Shown here: piece after piece, positions 12,826 to 24,000 of the stretch
How positions within the stretch are numbered: the stretch's first letter is position 1
How the letters are laid out: the number at the start of each line of letters is the position of its first letter
NCBI RefSeq assembly: GCF_009905375.1
Contig: NC_133655.1
Coordinates: 167,734,588 to 167,798,587 of the forward strand
DNA from: Apium graveolens
Taxonomy: Eukaryota; Streptophyta; Magnoliopsida; Apiales; Apiaceae
DNA: 64,000 nt
Direction: 5' to 3'
Notes under the pieces: model-generated
Databases searched by the model: none
What the model saw: only the letters and a program-made list of their open reading frames with translations
Told to the model about the DNA's origin: nothing
Made by a program: the position numbers and the translations under genes

Positions 12826-13417
12826 AAGTGTTACAATGGGCTGTTAAATTTTTACAATAGCCTATGTACAAATGTTACAGTAGTTTTTCAAAGTGTTTAC
12901 ATTAGCTACTAAAGTGTTACCATAGGTACTAAAAATATACCAGCAAAAAAATGGGACCCACATGTCACGTCACCACTGTGGGCCCACATACCACGTCAGT
13001 ATAGAGGCTGCAAGCCATGACAGCACTATGGGCCCCACAAATGCCACGGAAACATTATGGGCCCCACAAATGCCACAGCAGCACTATGGACCCCCATAAA
13101 TGCCACGTTAGCATGCCATGTCACCACAGTGTGGGGCCCATATTGGATCCCACTTTTTAAAAACTTTGTGTCACTCTAAGGTAACATATATTTATATATT
13201 TATGTTACAATAAGCATGTTTTATGTTTCCTTAGGGGTGGTAACATAAACATACATATTACAGTATGGGGATCATATGTTACCTGTACCCTAAGATATCA
13301 GCGAAAAAATTAACATAAATTTTTATGTTATCTTAGGCTGTTTTTGACCTTTGGTAACAATTTAGGAGCCCTATTGTAACATTTTTTTTGTTACATAGGG
13401 CTGTTTTTGGTATAGTG
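12826..13417. mobile_element. One terminus and subterminal region of a CACTA (En/Spm-type) DNA transposon
   Basis: The right end at 13417 reads ggctgtttttggtatagtg, which on the other strand begins CACTATACCAAAAACAGCC. That is the CACTA terminus typical of CMC elements, and it is followed by ata, the potential 3-bp duplication. Inward of the end are many copies of a TGTTAC[A/C]ATAGG-like motif in both orientations, as expected of subterminal transposase-binding repeats. I could not find a matching left CACTA end, so the left limit is where the repeats become visible and the element may extend left over the ARM/TOG fragment. No transposase is seen. Confidence 0.6.
13027..13113. repeat. Three tandem 29-bp units
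   Basis: Units start tatgggccccacaaatgcca (twice) and tatggacccccataaatgcc (third). They form a GC-rich island within the CACTA subterminal region. Confidence 0.85.
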
Positions 13418-13595
13418 ATAGATGTCTTGTTAACAAATTATAAGTATTTACTGTATGTTCAATAGTCGTTAGAAGAAAAATATCAATGAAATAAACAAAA
13501 CTTTAATATAAGTATACTAGAGTAGGTAATTATTCATCTTAAATATATCATTCTAAAGGGATTGTAACTATCGTGTAATAAGAAGGCTATTAGAA

Positions 13596-13670
13596 AGGTT
13601 TGCATGCATACACATGTGTGCTATATACTACCAGGGGTTTGCATGTATATACAGGTGTGCTATATAATAC
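13596..13670. repeat. Two imperfect ~37-bp tandem copies
   Basis: The pattern ggtttgcatg(c/t)ata.aca, then gtgtgctatata, occurs twice in succession. The surrounding 13418-14250 contains no gene I can recognise. An open frame of 79 codons at 13776-14015 has no recognisable motif. Confidence 0.7.
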
Positions 13671-14259
13671 CTCTGTGTATATTGTGTGTGTTATTATTGC
13701 ATAAATATAGTAAGCCTGTGAAACATACTTCCATCACCGAATTCACTGAATTCGCTCACCATTTTATTTCTTAACATGAAACTAGTAGGAAATAATATTG
13801 AAACCCTGATTGTGGCCCTATTGAAATTACTTTTAGTTGAAAGCTTTCAAGATTTCTACAACTTTTTCATTTATTGGGCACAAATAGAGAGGGTTTTTGC
13901 TATTGTTCGTATACTGTATTCTTTTCCGCTATGTGATCTTTACAAATTTCGTCAACTTGGTAGTCCATCTAAGATGACGTGCTTTGGTCAATTTTCAGGA
14001 TTAGTGAGCAACTAAAGATCAATGTTGGCATCTTCTATGCACGATGACGACATTTCTTACTGGTGATGGGAATATCGAAAACCTCCTTACTGTACTTGAT
14101 GATTTGACATCAATTAGGCAGCTACTATATATGGTAGGCATGTTTAATTTTTTTTTAAAAATTGTATGAGAAGTAGGACACAAATGTGTCTATGTTACAA
14201 GATCATGTTGCCATTCAAAGTCACCGACATTATCAAATGAATATAGCTATGCTCTTATT

Positions 14260-14475
14260 CAAATGGTGGTTCGAAACAATGGTCCTAAAACTTATTTTGT
14301 GGCTTTATGTCCTATTCATTCTTCGAAAACTGAGTTGCGTGGTCAAAATATGACCGGAATGACGACAGGCTCTGACTCAGAAGGCATAATTATAAATTCT
14401 CCTTCCGTGAGATTCGAACCTGTGACCAAAAGGATAGTTATCCCCTCTTTACCCAACTGAGTCAACCCTTGCGGG
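14260..14475 (-). mobile_element. tRNA-derived SINE-like segment (Pol III A and B boxes)
   Basis: On the minus strand 14445-14461 reads ctcagttgggtaaagag, a good A box, and 14411-14420 reads ggttcgaatc, a canonical B box, about 30 bases apart as in a tRNA. The acceptor stem does not pair and no anticodon arm is convincing, so this is a tRNA-related promoter head rather than a tRNA gene. The segment downstream (towards lower coordinates) would be the SINE body. Its tail and target duplication are not clear, so the left limit is a guess. An old tRNA pseudogene is the alternative. Confidence 0.5.
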
Positions 14476-14731
14476 TTGTTTTGCAGTATGGGCACTTTGC
14501 GTGTTTACGAAGAATACTACGCAAATGTTAGATTGTTGATTGCAAAAGTCTTACAATAAATTGTTAATTTTACTTTCATTTTCTTTTATGTTGGTATTTC
14601 ATGTTAAGGTATAGGTTTCTACTCTTAGATAATTATCCGTATATGTCATATTAAAGTTATTAGGTTTTACGTTATTTTCATATAAATATATATGAATATA
14701 TAGGGTTTGTATTACGGGAGATATTAATTTA

Positions 14732-15210
14732 GGGGTGTATTCAATTGGGATTTTGAAAGATTTTTATGGATTTTAGAAATCACGGGGTATTCAATTTGGA
14801 TTTTAAATAATCCTTTAAAATCTGAAGGTATTCAACAAGGATTGAAAAAAGTTTTTTAAAATCTGAGTGTATTCAATTTAGATTTTAAAAAGTCAATCAA
14901 AATTTGGTGGTATTCAATTTGGATTTTAAAAAATCCATCAAAATCTTGGTATTCAAAAGTCCATAGATTTTCTTTTATTTAAAAAAGCTGTGGATTTTGA
15001 TGAATTTGCTAGTACATTTTTAATATCTTGAAATCTCTTCAAAATACATGAGATTTTGATGGATTTCTAAAAAACTCCACAAAATCTGCAAGACTCTACA
15101 AGATTTTGGATCAACTCCATCAAAATCCACGAAAAATTGAAATCAACGAAAATCTTTTAAAATCCGTAGATTATTAACAATCCTTTAAAATCTGAAATGA
15201 ATACACCCCC
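14732..15210. mobile_element. Tourist-like (PIF/Harbinger) MITE, 479 bp, with TTA target duplications
   Basis: It starts ggggtgtattcaattgggat and ends atcctttaaaatctgaaatgaatacacccc in inverted form, giving terminal inverted repeats of about 14 well-matched bases that extend imperfectly further. TTA flanks both sides (14729-14731 and 15211-15213), the PIF/Harbinger target. Inside, the block tattcaatttggattttaaa recurs four to five times. There is no coding capacity. The element lies about 0.3 kb upstream of the EMSY-like transcription unit. Confidence 0.85.
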
Positions 15211-15213
15211 TTA

Positions 15214-15792
15214 GTCTTGTCAGAAATTGTGTTCCTAACATTTTTATATTTGAAATACAAAGGTACCGGAGAGCTATTATTTTGAACATCAAAATTTTGA
15301 TTACTTCACTATTCACTGAGATTACTTTCGTATTCACTATAAATAACAAATATTAACCTATAAATATATATTTGATAAATCCAAAAAAATATATCCAAAT
15401 AATAAATTTATAACTCTGTTATTCGTGTATAAAATAAATAAAACTTTAATTATTATATGTAATAAAAAATAGAAATAGATTGTTTTTTATATACCGAGAA
15501 AGAATAAAAAACAAAGAAAAAAGAAGATTAAGAAACACAAAGCAATCCGACGTCGTTCCAGGGGTTTGAATAAACCAATCGAAAATCTTGAATTGCTTTT
15601 TGATTCTCTCTCATCGTCGGCGCTGATCACTCCTCCTCCTCCTCGACCACCGTGAAACGCTGTAGGCTTTTACCTATACTAATTACATAATTTAGTTATA
15701 TATGAATTGATGATGATTGTCTAATTGGACCCTAATTTTGAATTACGAAATTTACAGGTAAGCTGAATAAGAATCTTGATGATTGAAGAATT
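15214..15792 (+). promoter_or_regulatory. Promoter and 5' leader region of the EMSY-like gene
   Basis: The AT-rich stretch 15214-15540 is followed by a C/T-rich leader (15590-15655, with a tcctcctcctcctcg run). A typical acceptor (aaatttacag) lies at about 15758, so the 5' UTR probably contains a small intron, but I cannot place its donor with confidence. There is no open frame upstream. Confidence 0.45.
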
Positions 15793-18700
15793 ATGAATTA
15801 CCCACATTCTGATAGCAGTGGTATGTTGTAAAGATCGTAGCTTTGTTCTATTTTATGTTATGTTTCTATCTTGTCTTGTCTTGTGTAAACATCACTTCTT
15901 TACACAACCCCCTTTTCTTGCCTCTCTTATCATCACATTGATTTTTTAGGTTTAATTGGATTCTTGAGTTTACGGGTTTTGTGTGTTTTTTTATGTGAAT
16001 TTTAGCTATCGATTTTCTCTGGAAGTTGTTGGATTTGATAATTTCGAGGTTTTTCTCGTTTCTATTGAAATCTTTTGCTTAAGAGTTTTGTGTGTGTGTT
16101 TAAGCAAATTTTACTTATTAATTGTTTCTGTGGCATGAGCTTGCCCCCATATCTCTCAAAATTGTTTAATATAATTTTATTTTGAGGTTTTGAGGGTTTC
16201 TATTGAGATCTCAACCTAGGGATTTTGAGTGTGCGTGTTTATGTAAATTTCACTTATTGATTGTTTCTGTGGTATGATGTTTTACCCCGTTTCTTGGATT
16301 TTTTTTAGTATGATAAAGTGACTTTTTTAGGTTTTTGATGGCATGTTGGACACTTGGTCTTAGGTTTTCTATGTTTCTGCGCTCACTTGTTGAGTTTCTT
16401 TCTGCTTTTCAGTTTATATATTAGAATGTGTTAAGTTCATGCTTGCTGGAGAGGATGTAAGACAAGAAACAAAAATGAATAATTATAGATAAAAACTAAA
16501 AACAGTTAGACTTGGGCAGATGACCTGTCAAAAATCCAAATAATCATTTCACCGTAATAAAAATTATCTTAATGAACAGTATAAAAATATAGCTAGACAG
16601 CACATATAAATTAATAAAATAAATTTATTGATTTCTTTAAAGTCACGAAATGTGATTAGACTATTTAAAACATACTCCAATATTTTCATTTGCATTCCCC
16701 ATCACATTAAACACACAAAGAATATAGGTACATTTAAGCGGCTATGTGTCAAGTGTGTCTCTATATATGGTTTTCTTGATAATTTTTGTTGTAATGGATA
16801 GTTATTAGTTTACATTTGAGTTCAGATTATAGCTTAACACGCAAGTCTGGCGTCTTTATTACGTAAAGCCTTATTAGCTTCATCATTTACAAGTAGTACA
16901 GGTTACTAATAGTAGATAGCAGACCAAGACTCTTACAGATGGTATGATTTGTGATTCTTTTGCGTGTGTTCTGTTGTTAAGAAAATAGATGGTGAGTCGC
17001 ATAAAATAAATTCCAACCTTTTTAATGTTTTCCAGACTTGTTAGATTCTGTCTCTGCTATTGTCAGGTTTATTGATATTTTATATAAGCATTAACCAAAA
17101 TACTCTCCTTTGTCTGGTGCATATAAAGTATAAACACAGTTATTTTGTCCTTCCAAAATAAAAATGTTCAGTATTTCGATATGAATTTTTTTTATTACTC
17201 CTTTTGCTAGTTCTATTTAGTGTCTGTAGAACTTCCATCAAAATATTTTTTTGTCATCTTGTACTCTTCTCTAGACCAATAAACTGTTGTGATTCTGAAT
17301 GGTAACACTCATTTTTTTTATTGAGGTAATCAGTTGTTAGAAATTGATATTTTTTACTCTTACAAAATATGAAATTTCATCAGTTCTCCTCTCTTATGGA
17401 TGGGTTATTTCGATATGAATGCCTAGTACCTGTATTTATAATGTCTTGTGATTATTCAGGTTACTTTACCATGTGAGAGTAGATTGCAAACTGAAAGTAA
17501 CCAGGTTATGCAAGTTTATTGCAGTTGGTTTCTAGTTTTAGTAAATATTCGAGTAATGTTAAACATTCTCTTTTGACATGTAACAAGTGGCGGCTAAAGT
17601 TCTCAAGGATGTGTGACGAGAATATTTCTTTTATCTTTCCGATTGATCTTTGTTAGATTTGCTATATTTATATTTATAGATGCACCTCTCTTCAGTTAGA
17701 TTCTAATCCCCAGGGCTTGTTTGGTTATAAGTAGCACATTATTTGAAAGCAACTTAAAGCTTTATTATAACTGAAAAAGAAGAATGTCGTAAATATTTTT
17801 TGATTTTAAATTGTGAGGAATATTTATGTTTGGTCAAACACTTGAAGGGATAAGTTTGTAGGAATTTAAACAGGAAAGATTTTTCATCAGAATAAGTTAC
17901 TTAAACGCTTAACTGATGGAACCTAGTTCTTCTGGACCTATAATCTTTTGCTAGGCCATTTGTTAGGCATACTTTTTTGTTGTTACTTGTTATCTACTTA
18001 GCTTGCTAGAAATGTTTTGATCAGGGTTTTCTATGCTTCATTTTTTTAGTGGTGGAATGCCTGTGTTTAAGTTTAAGTGTTTATGACATTTTGTATGCAA
18101 ATATGATCCAGTGAACAACATCACCTATATTTAAGAAAAGTTTGTGGAGTATGCCTTAACATCTTACCTGTTTACTTTATGACAAATCCAATTTAGAGGT
18201 GTTCAGTGAGAGAAAAGTTAAAAAAGAATTAAAAATCCAACAAATGAGGCACCGGAAATATATTAGAATTTAGATGGTCGAAGTCGTAGTTGTGATATAA
18301 GCTGATAATTTATTGTTTCTATATTTTTTGAAATTTGAAGTAGTTATGTTTTTATCTCTCCCTCTTTCGAGGGCTTGGCTGTTTAAGTAATATAAGCCCT
18401 TGCATTTGTTAAGAAATTTTTGCATGGGTTCTTTCAATGACCAAAAACTTCAAATTCATTTTAATTAGATTTAATTTTATCAACACTTGGAGTAATTTGT
18501 TTCGTTTCCTAGTCATTTAAGGTTTTTCCTGGCAAAATGCAGGAACAGATGATGACATTCCTCCTTCACACCAAAACAGATATGCTAATGTTGGCCGAGC
18601 TTCGGCTAATGGTAGATCAGCAATTGGAGGAGTTGCTTCATTAGGAACTGCTCCATTCCCTCCTATTCATAGTGATATGGAGGCACAAATTCACCAGATT

Positions 18701-21700
18701 GAGCAGGAAGCCTATAGTTCAGTTCTTCGCGCATTTAAAGCTCAGTCAGATGCCATTACGTGGGTATGTAAATCTGGTCCTTTTTCACTATGCCAATGTC
18801 AAATCATGTTACTTCTTTAGAAAAATAATTTGTAACAATTTTTAAAGCTCAGTCAGATGCCATTTACGTGGGTATGTATATTTGGTCCTTTACAGTATGC
18901 CAGTGTCAAATCGTTTTACTTTTTCAAAAAATTATTTATAACAATTTTTTGCCTATTACTTGATGTTTTACAAATTTTAATTGTTTCACGGGATGTTGTA
19001 GGAGAAGGAAAGTTTAATAACCGAACTCAGAAAAGAGTTGAGAGTATCAGACGAGGAACACAGAGAACTTTTGTCGAGGGTCAATGCTGATGACATCATC
19101 TGGAGAATAAGGTCAGATTATTTACTTTTTTGCTCTCCAAGGACTTTCCCCCCTTATTGGTTGTGTGTTACAATAAGATTGTGAACAGAGAGTGGAGGGC
19201 AAGTGGACTCCAAACTAGCATGCGGAGTAGTGGTTCTGGTCGTGACCCTTTGCCAAGTCCTACTGTTTCAGCGTCACGTAAGAAACAGAAAGCATCTCAC
19301 CCTGTTGCCCCCTTATCAATGGGAGCACCATCTCCGGCACTCCATCCTATGCAACCATCTTCGTCTGCTATAAGACGCGGCCCTGTCCCAGGAGTGAGGG
19401 GAAAGAAACCCAAATCAGTAAGATATCATTCTTCAGTTGCAAATTTTGTAGGAAAATTTAGTCTGTCCCCTGCACCTTAATTTCCTTTCATTATCAAGTT
19501 TTGAACCTTATTTCCTCTTAATTCCTGTCGTGCAGTATAGCACTACAAGTTTTAATGGCAGGGGTCATGTTCATGTTTCTGGTCAAGGTTCTGCCTTTGG
19601 AGCTATTGAAACTGCTGAGGTAGGAAACTCTGATCCATTAGTTGGAAAGAAGGTTTGGACTAGATGGCCTGAAGACAACAGTTTTTATGAAGCTGTTATA
19701 ACTCACTATGATCACATTGAGGTATTACTCAAATGCCTTATACATAATATTTCACTTATTTGCTCACCTGAAAGTAATCATCTCCTTCAATCATTCTCTA
19801 GGGCCGTCATGCACTTGTTTATGACATCAATACGGCAGATGAAACTTGGGAATGGGTTAATCTTAAAGAGGTAATTTGCTGCCACTTTGTCTACTAAAAA
19901 TGTGTTTTTTTTGTGATTCTGTCTTTTGTGCTATACGTTGAATTTAATTGTCATCTATCAATGTTTTGAGCCTTATGGTGTAAATTTAGTCTTGGATATT
20001 TGTTGTATGTAATTGAAATGCCTTTTGTTTTTCGTGAAAAGTTATTGGATTCACCATTATGGTCTTCATGCTTTCCTTAGAAGCCCAGGTCTTTCCTGGG
20101 GGATGGATTTACATAAGTGCATTTTTTTTGTAACTTCTTGAAATAGAAATATCATGCACAGTGTTTTCTTGTTAAAATTGATGGAAGGCATTAGATTTAG
20201 AGTTGAACATTATAAAAGACTTTAGAATCAAGATGGAAGACTTTAGAAAAGGTGTTTTGAAAAAGAAAAAAAAACAAATATCTGAAATTGAAATGCAAAC
20301 TCAAGAATATGCAGAAGTCTTGGCATTTAAGGATAATAACTATTGTTTTTATTGAATTAGTTTATAAAAATAGTCTAACCAAACTGTTCCGAGTAGAATC
20401 TAAAGATGCTTAACATACGTTTAAATATCGATAAGTTATTAGATCTACACGCTTATACGCATTACATAATTTCTAATTTTCTGTCACATTCAGTATCAAC
20501 AAAGAGAAAGGTTCTTTTTCTTTTTTGTTTATAAAATATGGCAGTATTTTACTTCCTCATTTAGTCATTTGTGTCCCCTTTGTTTGTGCTAATTGGTTTA
20601 TAATGTTTGTTACAAGCGCGGATATAGTATTAACCATCTGTTGATCATATAGATATGCCAAGCAAACTAAGTATGTAGTTACAACATATTAAGTTCCGGG
20701 GTTTGGATTTGTAGGAAAATTACGAATTCAGTTGTATTAAAAATTCCTTTGAACGCACTTTAGTACGAGTGAATCCGACCAAAAGCGGTAAATTATAGTT
20801 TTATCATTTTATGCCCAGGTAGCAATTGTGTGGCTTGTCTGAGAGTTTGTTCATACATGATAGTAAGGGCAAGGGGAATTTGATTTTCAACGGGATGTGT
20901 AGAGGCTTCTTTAAATATGGGACCGTGGAAAACTTTTTAGTTTCTTTACGAAATGGATATTTAAAGAAACTTTTAGGCCTTTTTGTTTACCGAACTAGTA
21001 AAATAGTCATGGTTTTATTTTTATCAAATACTGTTTCGTTTTTTCTTTGTCAACTACAAAATTTAACAAGGTGGTGGTTATAACAAATCAAATTTCTTGC
21101 CGAATTTACAAGCTGTTGTATAGACGGGGTTCAAAATGGTGAATGACTTGTTTCTAGCACAAGTCAAAGTTCCAAGGGTCGGTAACTCAAATGTGTTTGT
21201 TATTAAGTCGGGGTCGTGTGACTACATATGTACTGAGACATTGGAATCTATAATTTGTTAAGTTTACATATAAAAATTCCTAGGCTGGTTTTTTAACTTG
21301 ATAGTATAATTCTTTGCTTCTGGTATCAGTAGAGTCAGATTAACACAACCACATCATATCCGTTTTCTTATTTCTTGTTTGTATAAATGTTGTGATTGTT
21401 TGAACTTTGAACTCTCAGTTTAATTGTAGCGCAAATGAAAATGAATGCCATATTTCCCTCATTCCTTTCCAACATTTCCAATTTAAAATCCAGTACTTAA
21501 AAACAAGATTTTAAGGTGTTTTGCATGTTTGTTTGGCTAAACTATAGTTAGTTTTTAGTTTTTTCATGAATGTTCGGAACATATGAAGTTCTTTATTTGC
21601 GAGCATCTATTACAAAAGCAACCTAGTAAATTCCCAAGTGCAAGAACAGAAGATATTTCAAACACACAAGGAAAATGAACCGAGACCTCATGCCTAATAA

Positions 21701-22963
21701 AAGAAAATCTTCTAAAATTATTGTCATATTTAAATTTTATCTACAATTGCCAGATGTCTCCTGAAGACCTAAGGTGGGAAGGGGAGGATCCTGGAATTTC
21801 TCATCGAGGTGGTCGTTCTGGACCAGGTCGTGGATTTAAAAACTCTATATCTCGTGGCGGTGCTTTTGCTGGAGGAAGAGGTAGAGGGATAGTAAGAAAT
21901 CAGACCAAGCGAAGTTTCCCTCCATCACAGAACGGTATCAATAAGAAAATACTGGGTGACATTGAAATTCTTGACACTGACACTTTGGTTAAAGAGGTAC
22001 ATCAACAATCTTGTTCTTTTGCATGGTAATGATATTAATGGTTTCAAGTTACCAAAACTAATATACATGTTACAGGTGGAGAAAGTGTTTGGTGCAAGCC
22101 ATCTAGATTCAATGGAGATCGAGAAAGCAAAAAATGTACTCAAGGTATTAATTACTTGTTTACTTGGATTTATATACCATAACCATATTTCTGTATTACG
22201 GGTTAATAATTATGTGATGCAGGAACATGAACAAGCGCTCATTGATGCGATTGCAAGATTGGAAGATGCATCAGATGGCGAGAGTGGTAATTAATGACTA
22301 TATTTTACCGTGTCCTACATTTATATTAAAAAAACAATGAAGACAAATAGTTATTTTTTCTGTTATCAAAATATAAACTCATCCTCCCTCGTCCTTTCGT
22401 AAAAAGCAAAATGAGAGGGCGGACTATAAAAACGGGGCATGGTTTCCTTTAAAAAGACGGGGGCATGGCAAGAACATTAAATTGTCATGTCCCTTCTTTC
22501 TTGGTGACACTAACCTTGTAAATAATACATGCCTCTTGCTTGGATTTGTTGCTTTTTGCTCAAATTGTTTTTCTTTTACTTTTTGTTCGTTGTACTGGTT
22601 TATTTAATAGGGAACAAAGTTTTACAGTCTTTAAATAACTGTCATTTGTTACCATTGAGAACTCTGTGATAGGTTATTGCTTGGAGTTCATATCTACTTA
22701 TCATTCTATCCAAAAAGGTGGATACCTTTTATTTTTGTAACTATCTTATAAACATCTGATTCGGTCGACTTGCCCCATTTGTGATGCAATCAGAAACAAA
22801 CACCACTTAATTCTAAAATGATGACATTTTTTATTTATACTTGTCATGAGTAGACAATACCCTTCAATTTCTTTTCCTTTTAATAACTTTTGAGCAGATA
22901 GGAGAGAGCCCCGTTTCTCCAATGATCAAGAGAAGGGGATGGCAGAAACGACATTATGATTAG
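15793..22963 (+). CDS. EMSY-like protein (ENT + Agenet/Tudor domain), 10 coding exons, 426 aa
   Basis: Coding exons are 15793-15820, 18543-18763, 19002-19111, 19189-19417, 19536-19721, 19802-19870, 21754-21996, 22076-22144, 22223-22286 and 22902-22963. All junctions are GT-AG and the phases join without a stop. The start [14 protein letters not shown] is the first ATG after a leader acceptor. Residues ~55-123 form an ENT domain ([20 protein letters not shown] through [13 protein letters not shown]). Residues ~231-292 form an Agenet/Tudor domain ([20 protein letters not shown], then WEWVNLKE). Residues ~298-330 are Gly/Arg-rich, and 363-405 is a predicted short coiled coil. The length fits plant EMSY-like proteins of about 400-430 aa. 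In plants these are nuclear chromatin-associated proteins linked to immunity and seed development; the Tudor-like fold is thought to read histone marks. Exon 10 has an alternative acceptor 4 bases upstream (gagcag); I chose gatag because it yields the family-like C-terminus [10 protein letters not shown]. Introns 1 (2.7 kb) and 6 (1.9 kb) are large. The gene converges on the reductase gene. Confidence 0.93.
16046..16322. repeat. Tandem ~138-bp duplication in intron 1 of the EMSY-like gene
   Basis: 16046-16183 and 16184-16322 share an order of blocks: gaggttt, tttctattga(a/g)atct, gtttctgtgg(c/t)atga. A weaker third copy appears to precede them (about 15949-16045). It is intronic and I see no function. 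The rest of intron 1 (16323-18541) holds nothing I can name. Confidence 0.7.
18734..18946 (+). repeat. 106/107-bp tandem duplication carrying the exon 2 splice donor
   Basis: Unit 1 (18734-18840) starts tttaaagctcagtcagatgc in exon 2 and includes the donor tgg|gtatgta at 18764. Unit 2 (18841-18946) repeats the same exon end, an intact second donor (tgg|gtatgta) and the same intron start. Unit 2 has one extra T (gccatttacg against gccattacg). Reading through from donor 1 meets a TAG in unit 1, so use of donor 2 would truncate the protein within the ENT domain. Confidence 0.9.
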
Positions 22964-24000
22964 CTGCTTTGTAGAAGGTAGAATAGTTATTCTGAGGTCG
23001 TGTCAGGTGTGAGGTATCACACAAGAAATGCTAAATGCTCCAGCAAGTTGGATGAAGGTGACATGTAATATTTGTAGGCTTTTAGAAATAACAATACTTT
23101 GTATCTTAGTGATTGCATGATTAACTGATACACTTGCACTAGCTCTTTCAACTGCCATTGTATCTTATACATGTTTGTTTTTATGACATGTGACATCTCT
23201 TACCCCACTTTCATTTTGAATTTTTACAATGTATCAAATGAAATGCCACCAATGTGCAATGGTTGTTGTTCCAAATTAGATCCTGACAACGTTTGCAAGT
23301 TATTCCCCACATGTCGTAATTGGTAATGCTCAAATTAGTTTTTTTTAGCACATATTTAGTTCTAGCATTTCTAAATATATGGTTATCCTAACAAGAACCC
23401 GTATATTAGTGGTGCGTTATTGAAACCAGAAATAGTTATTTTTGAAACCCTATTTGGATATGTACTGTATTAAATAATCTATATATTCTTTTGGGATCAT
23501 ATCTTATGCTATCTATAATAGCTTGTCAAAACTACAACACTGAAAAAAAATATGAAAATTAAATTAGAATTTGTAACTATATTGCACTTTTTTTGACGAA
23601 TAGACATAGTAAATGTAAAATTACTCAGAAATGATATTGTTATTATAAATTAGCATTTTACCTGCTCCCCCATTTTCCATAAATCTTAATTGCCTAAAAA
23701 CAACCATAATAATGGTTCCAGGTTCCAGCACCCTCCCAGTCAGTTTTGCAAAAAGCTAAAGAAATGTTAACTAATATAGTAAAAATAGGTACAAAGGGGG
23801 GAATTTTGATGTATAAGAAAAAAAAAACAATCTAAATGCCTCATCCTTTAGCAACAAAGAGGACATGATACACATGCTTACCGGAGGATACTGCTACTGT
23901 AAAAAAAATGGTACAGTTGGCTTTAATTATATTTTTATAGGTTACGACTTACGAGCAACTAAAACTGCTTGGAGCTGCAAAGTGGCTGTGATTGTTATCG
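22964..24000. other. Convergent intergenic region (3' UTRs of both genes)
   Basis: The EMSY-like 3' UTR runs rightward from 22964, and the reductase 3' UTR runs leftward from 24000. The stretch is AT-rich and has no open frame of interest. An open frame at 23865-24092 on the plus strand is antisense to the last reductase exon. Poly(A) sites cannot be fixed from sequence alone. Confidence 0.6.

Noticed and set aside
13776..14015. A 79-codon open frame between the CACTA end and the SINE-like segment
   Set aside because: It has no recognisable domain, no gene-like context and is AT-rich; I could not connect it to the ARM/TOG fragment.
14411..14475. A true tRNA gene on the minus strand
   Set aside because: The acceptor and anticodon arms do not pair, so I report it as a SINE-like head instead.
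17710..18000. A possible hAT-like MITE in intron 1 (ggcttgtttggtt start)
   Set aside because: No matching inverted end or 8-bp duplication could be found.
20826..21083. An 85-codon open frame in intron 6 of the EMSY-like gene
   Set aside because: There are no splice signals around it, no recognisable motif, and its composition is intronic.
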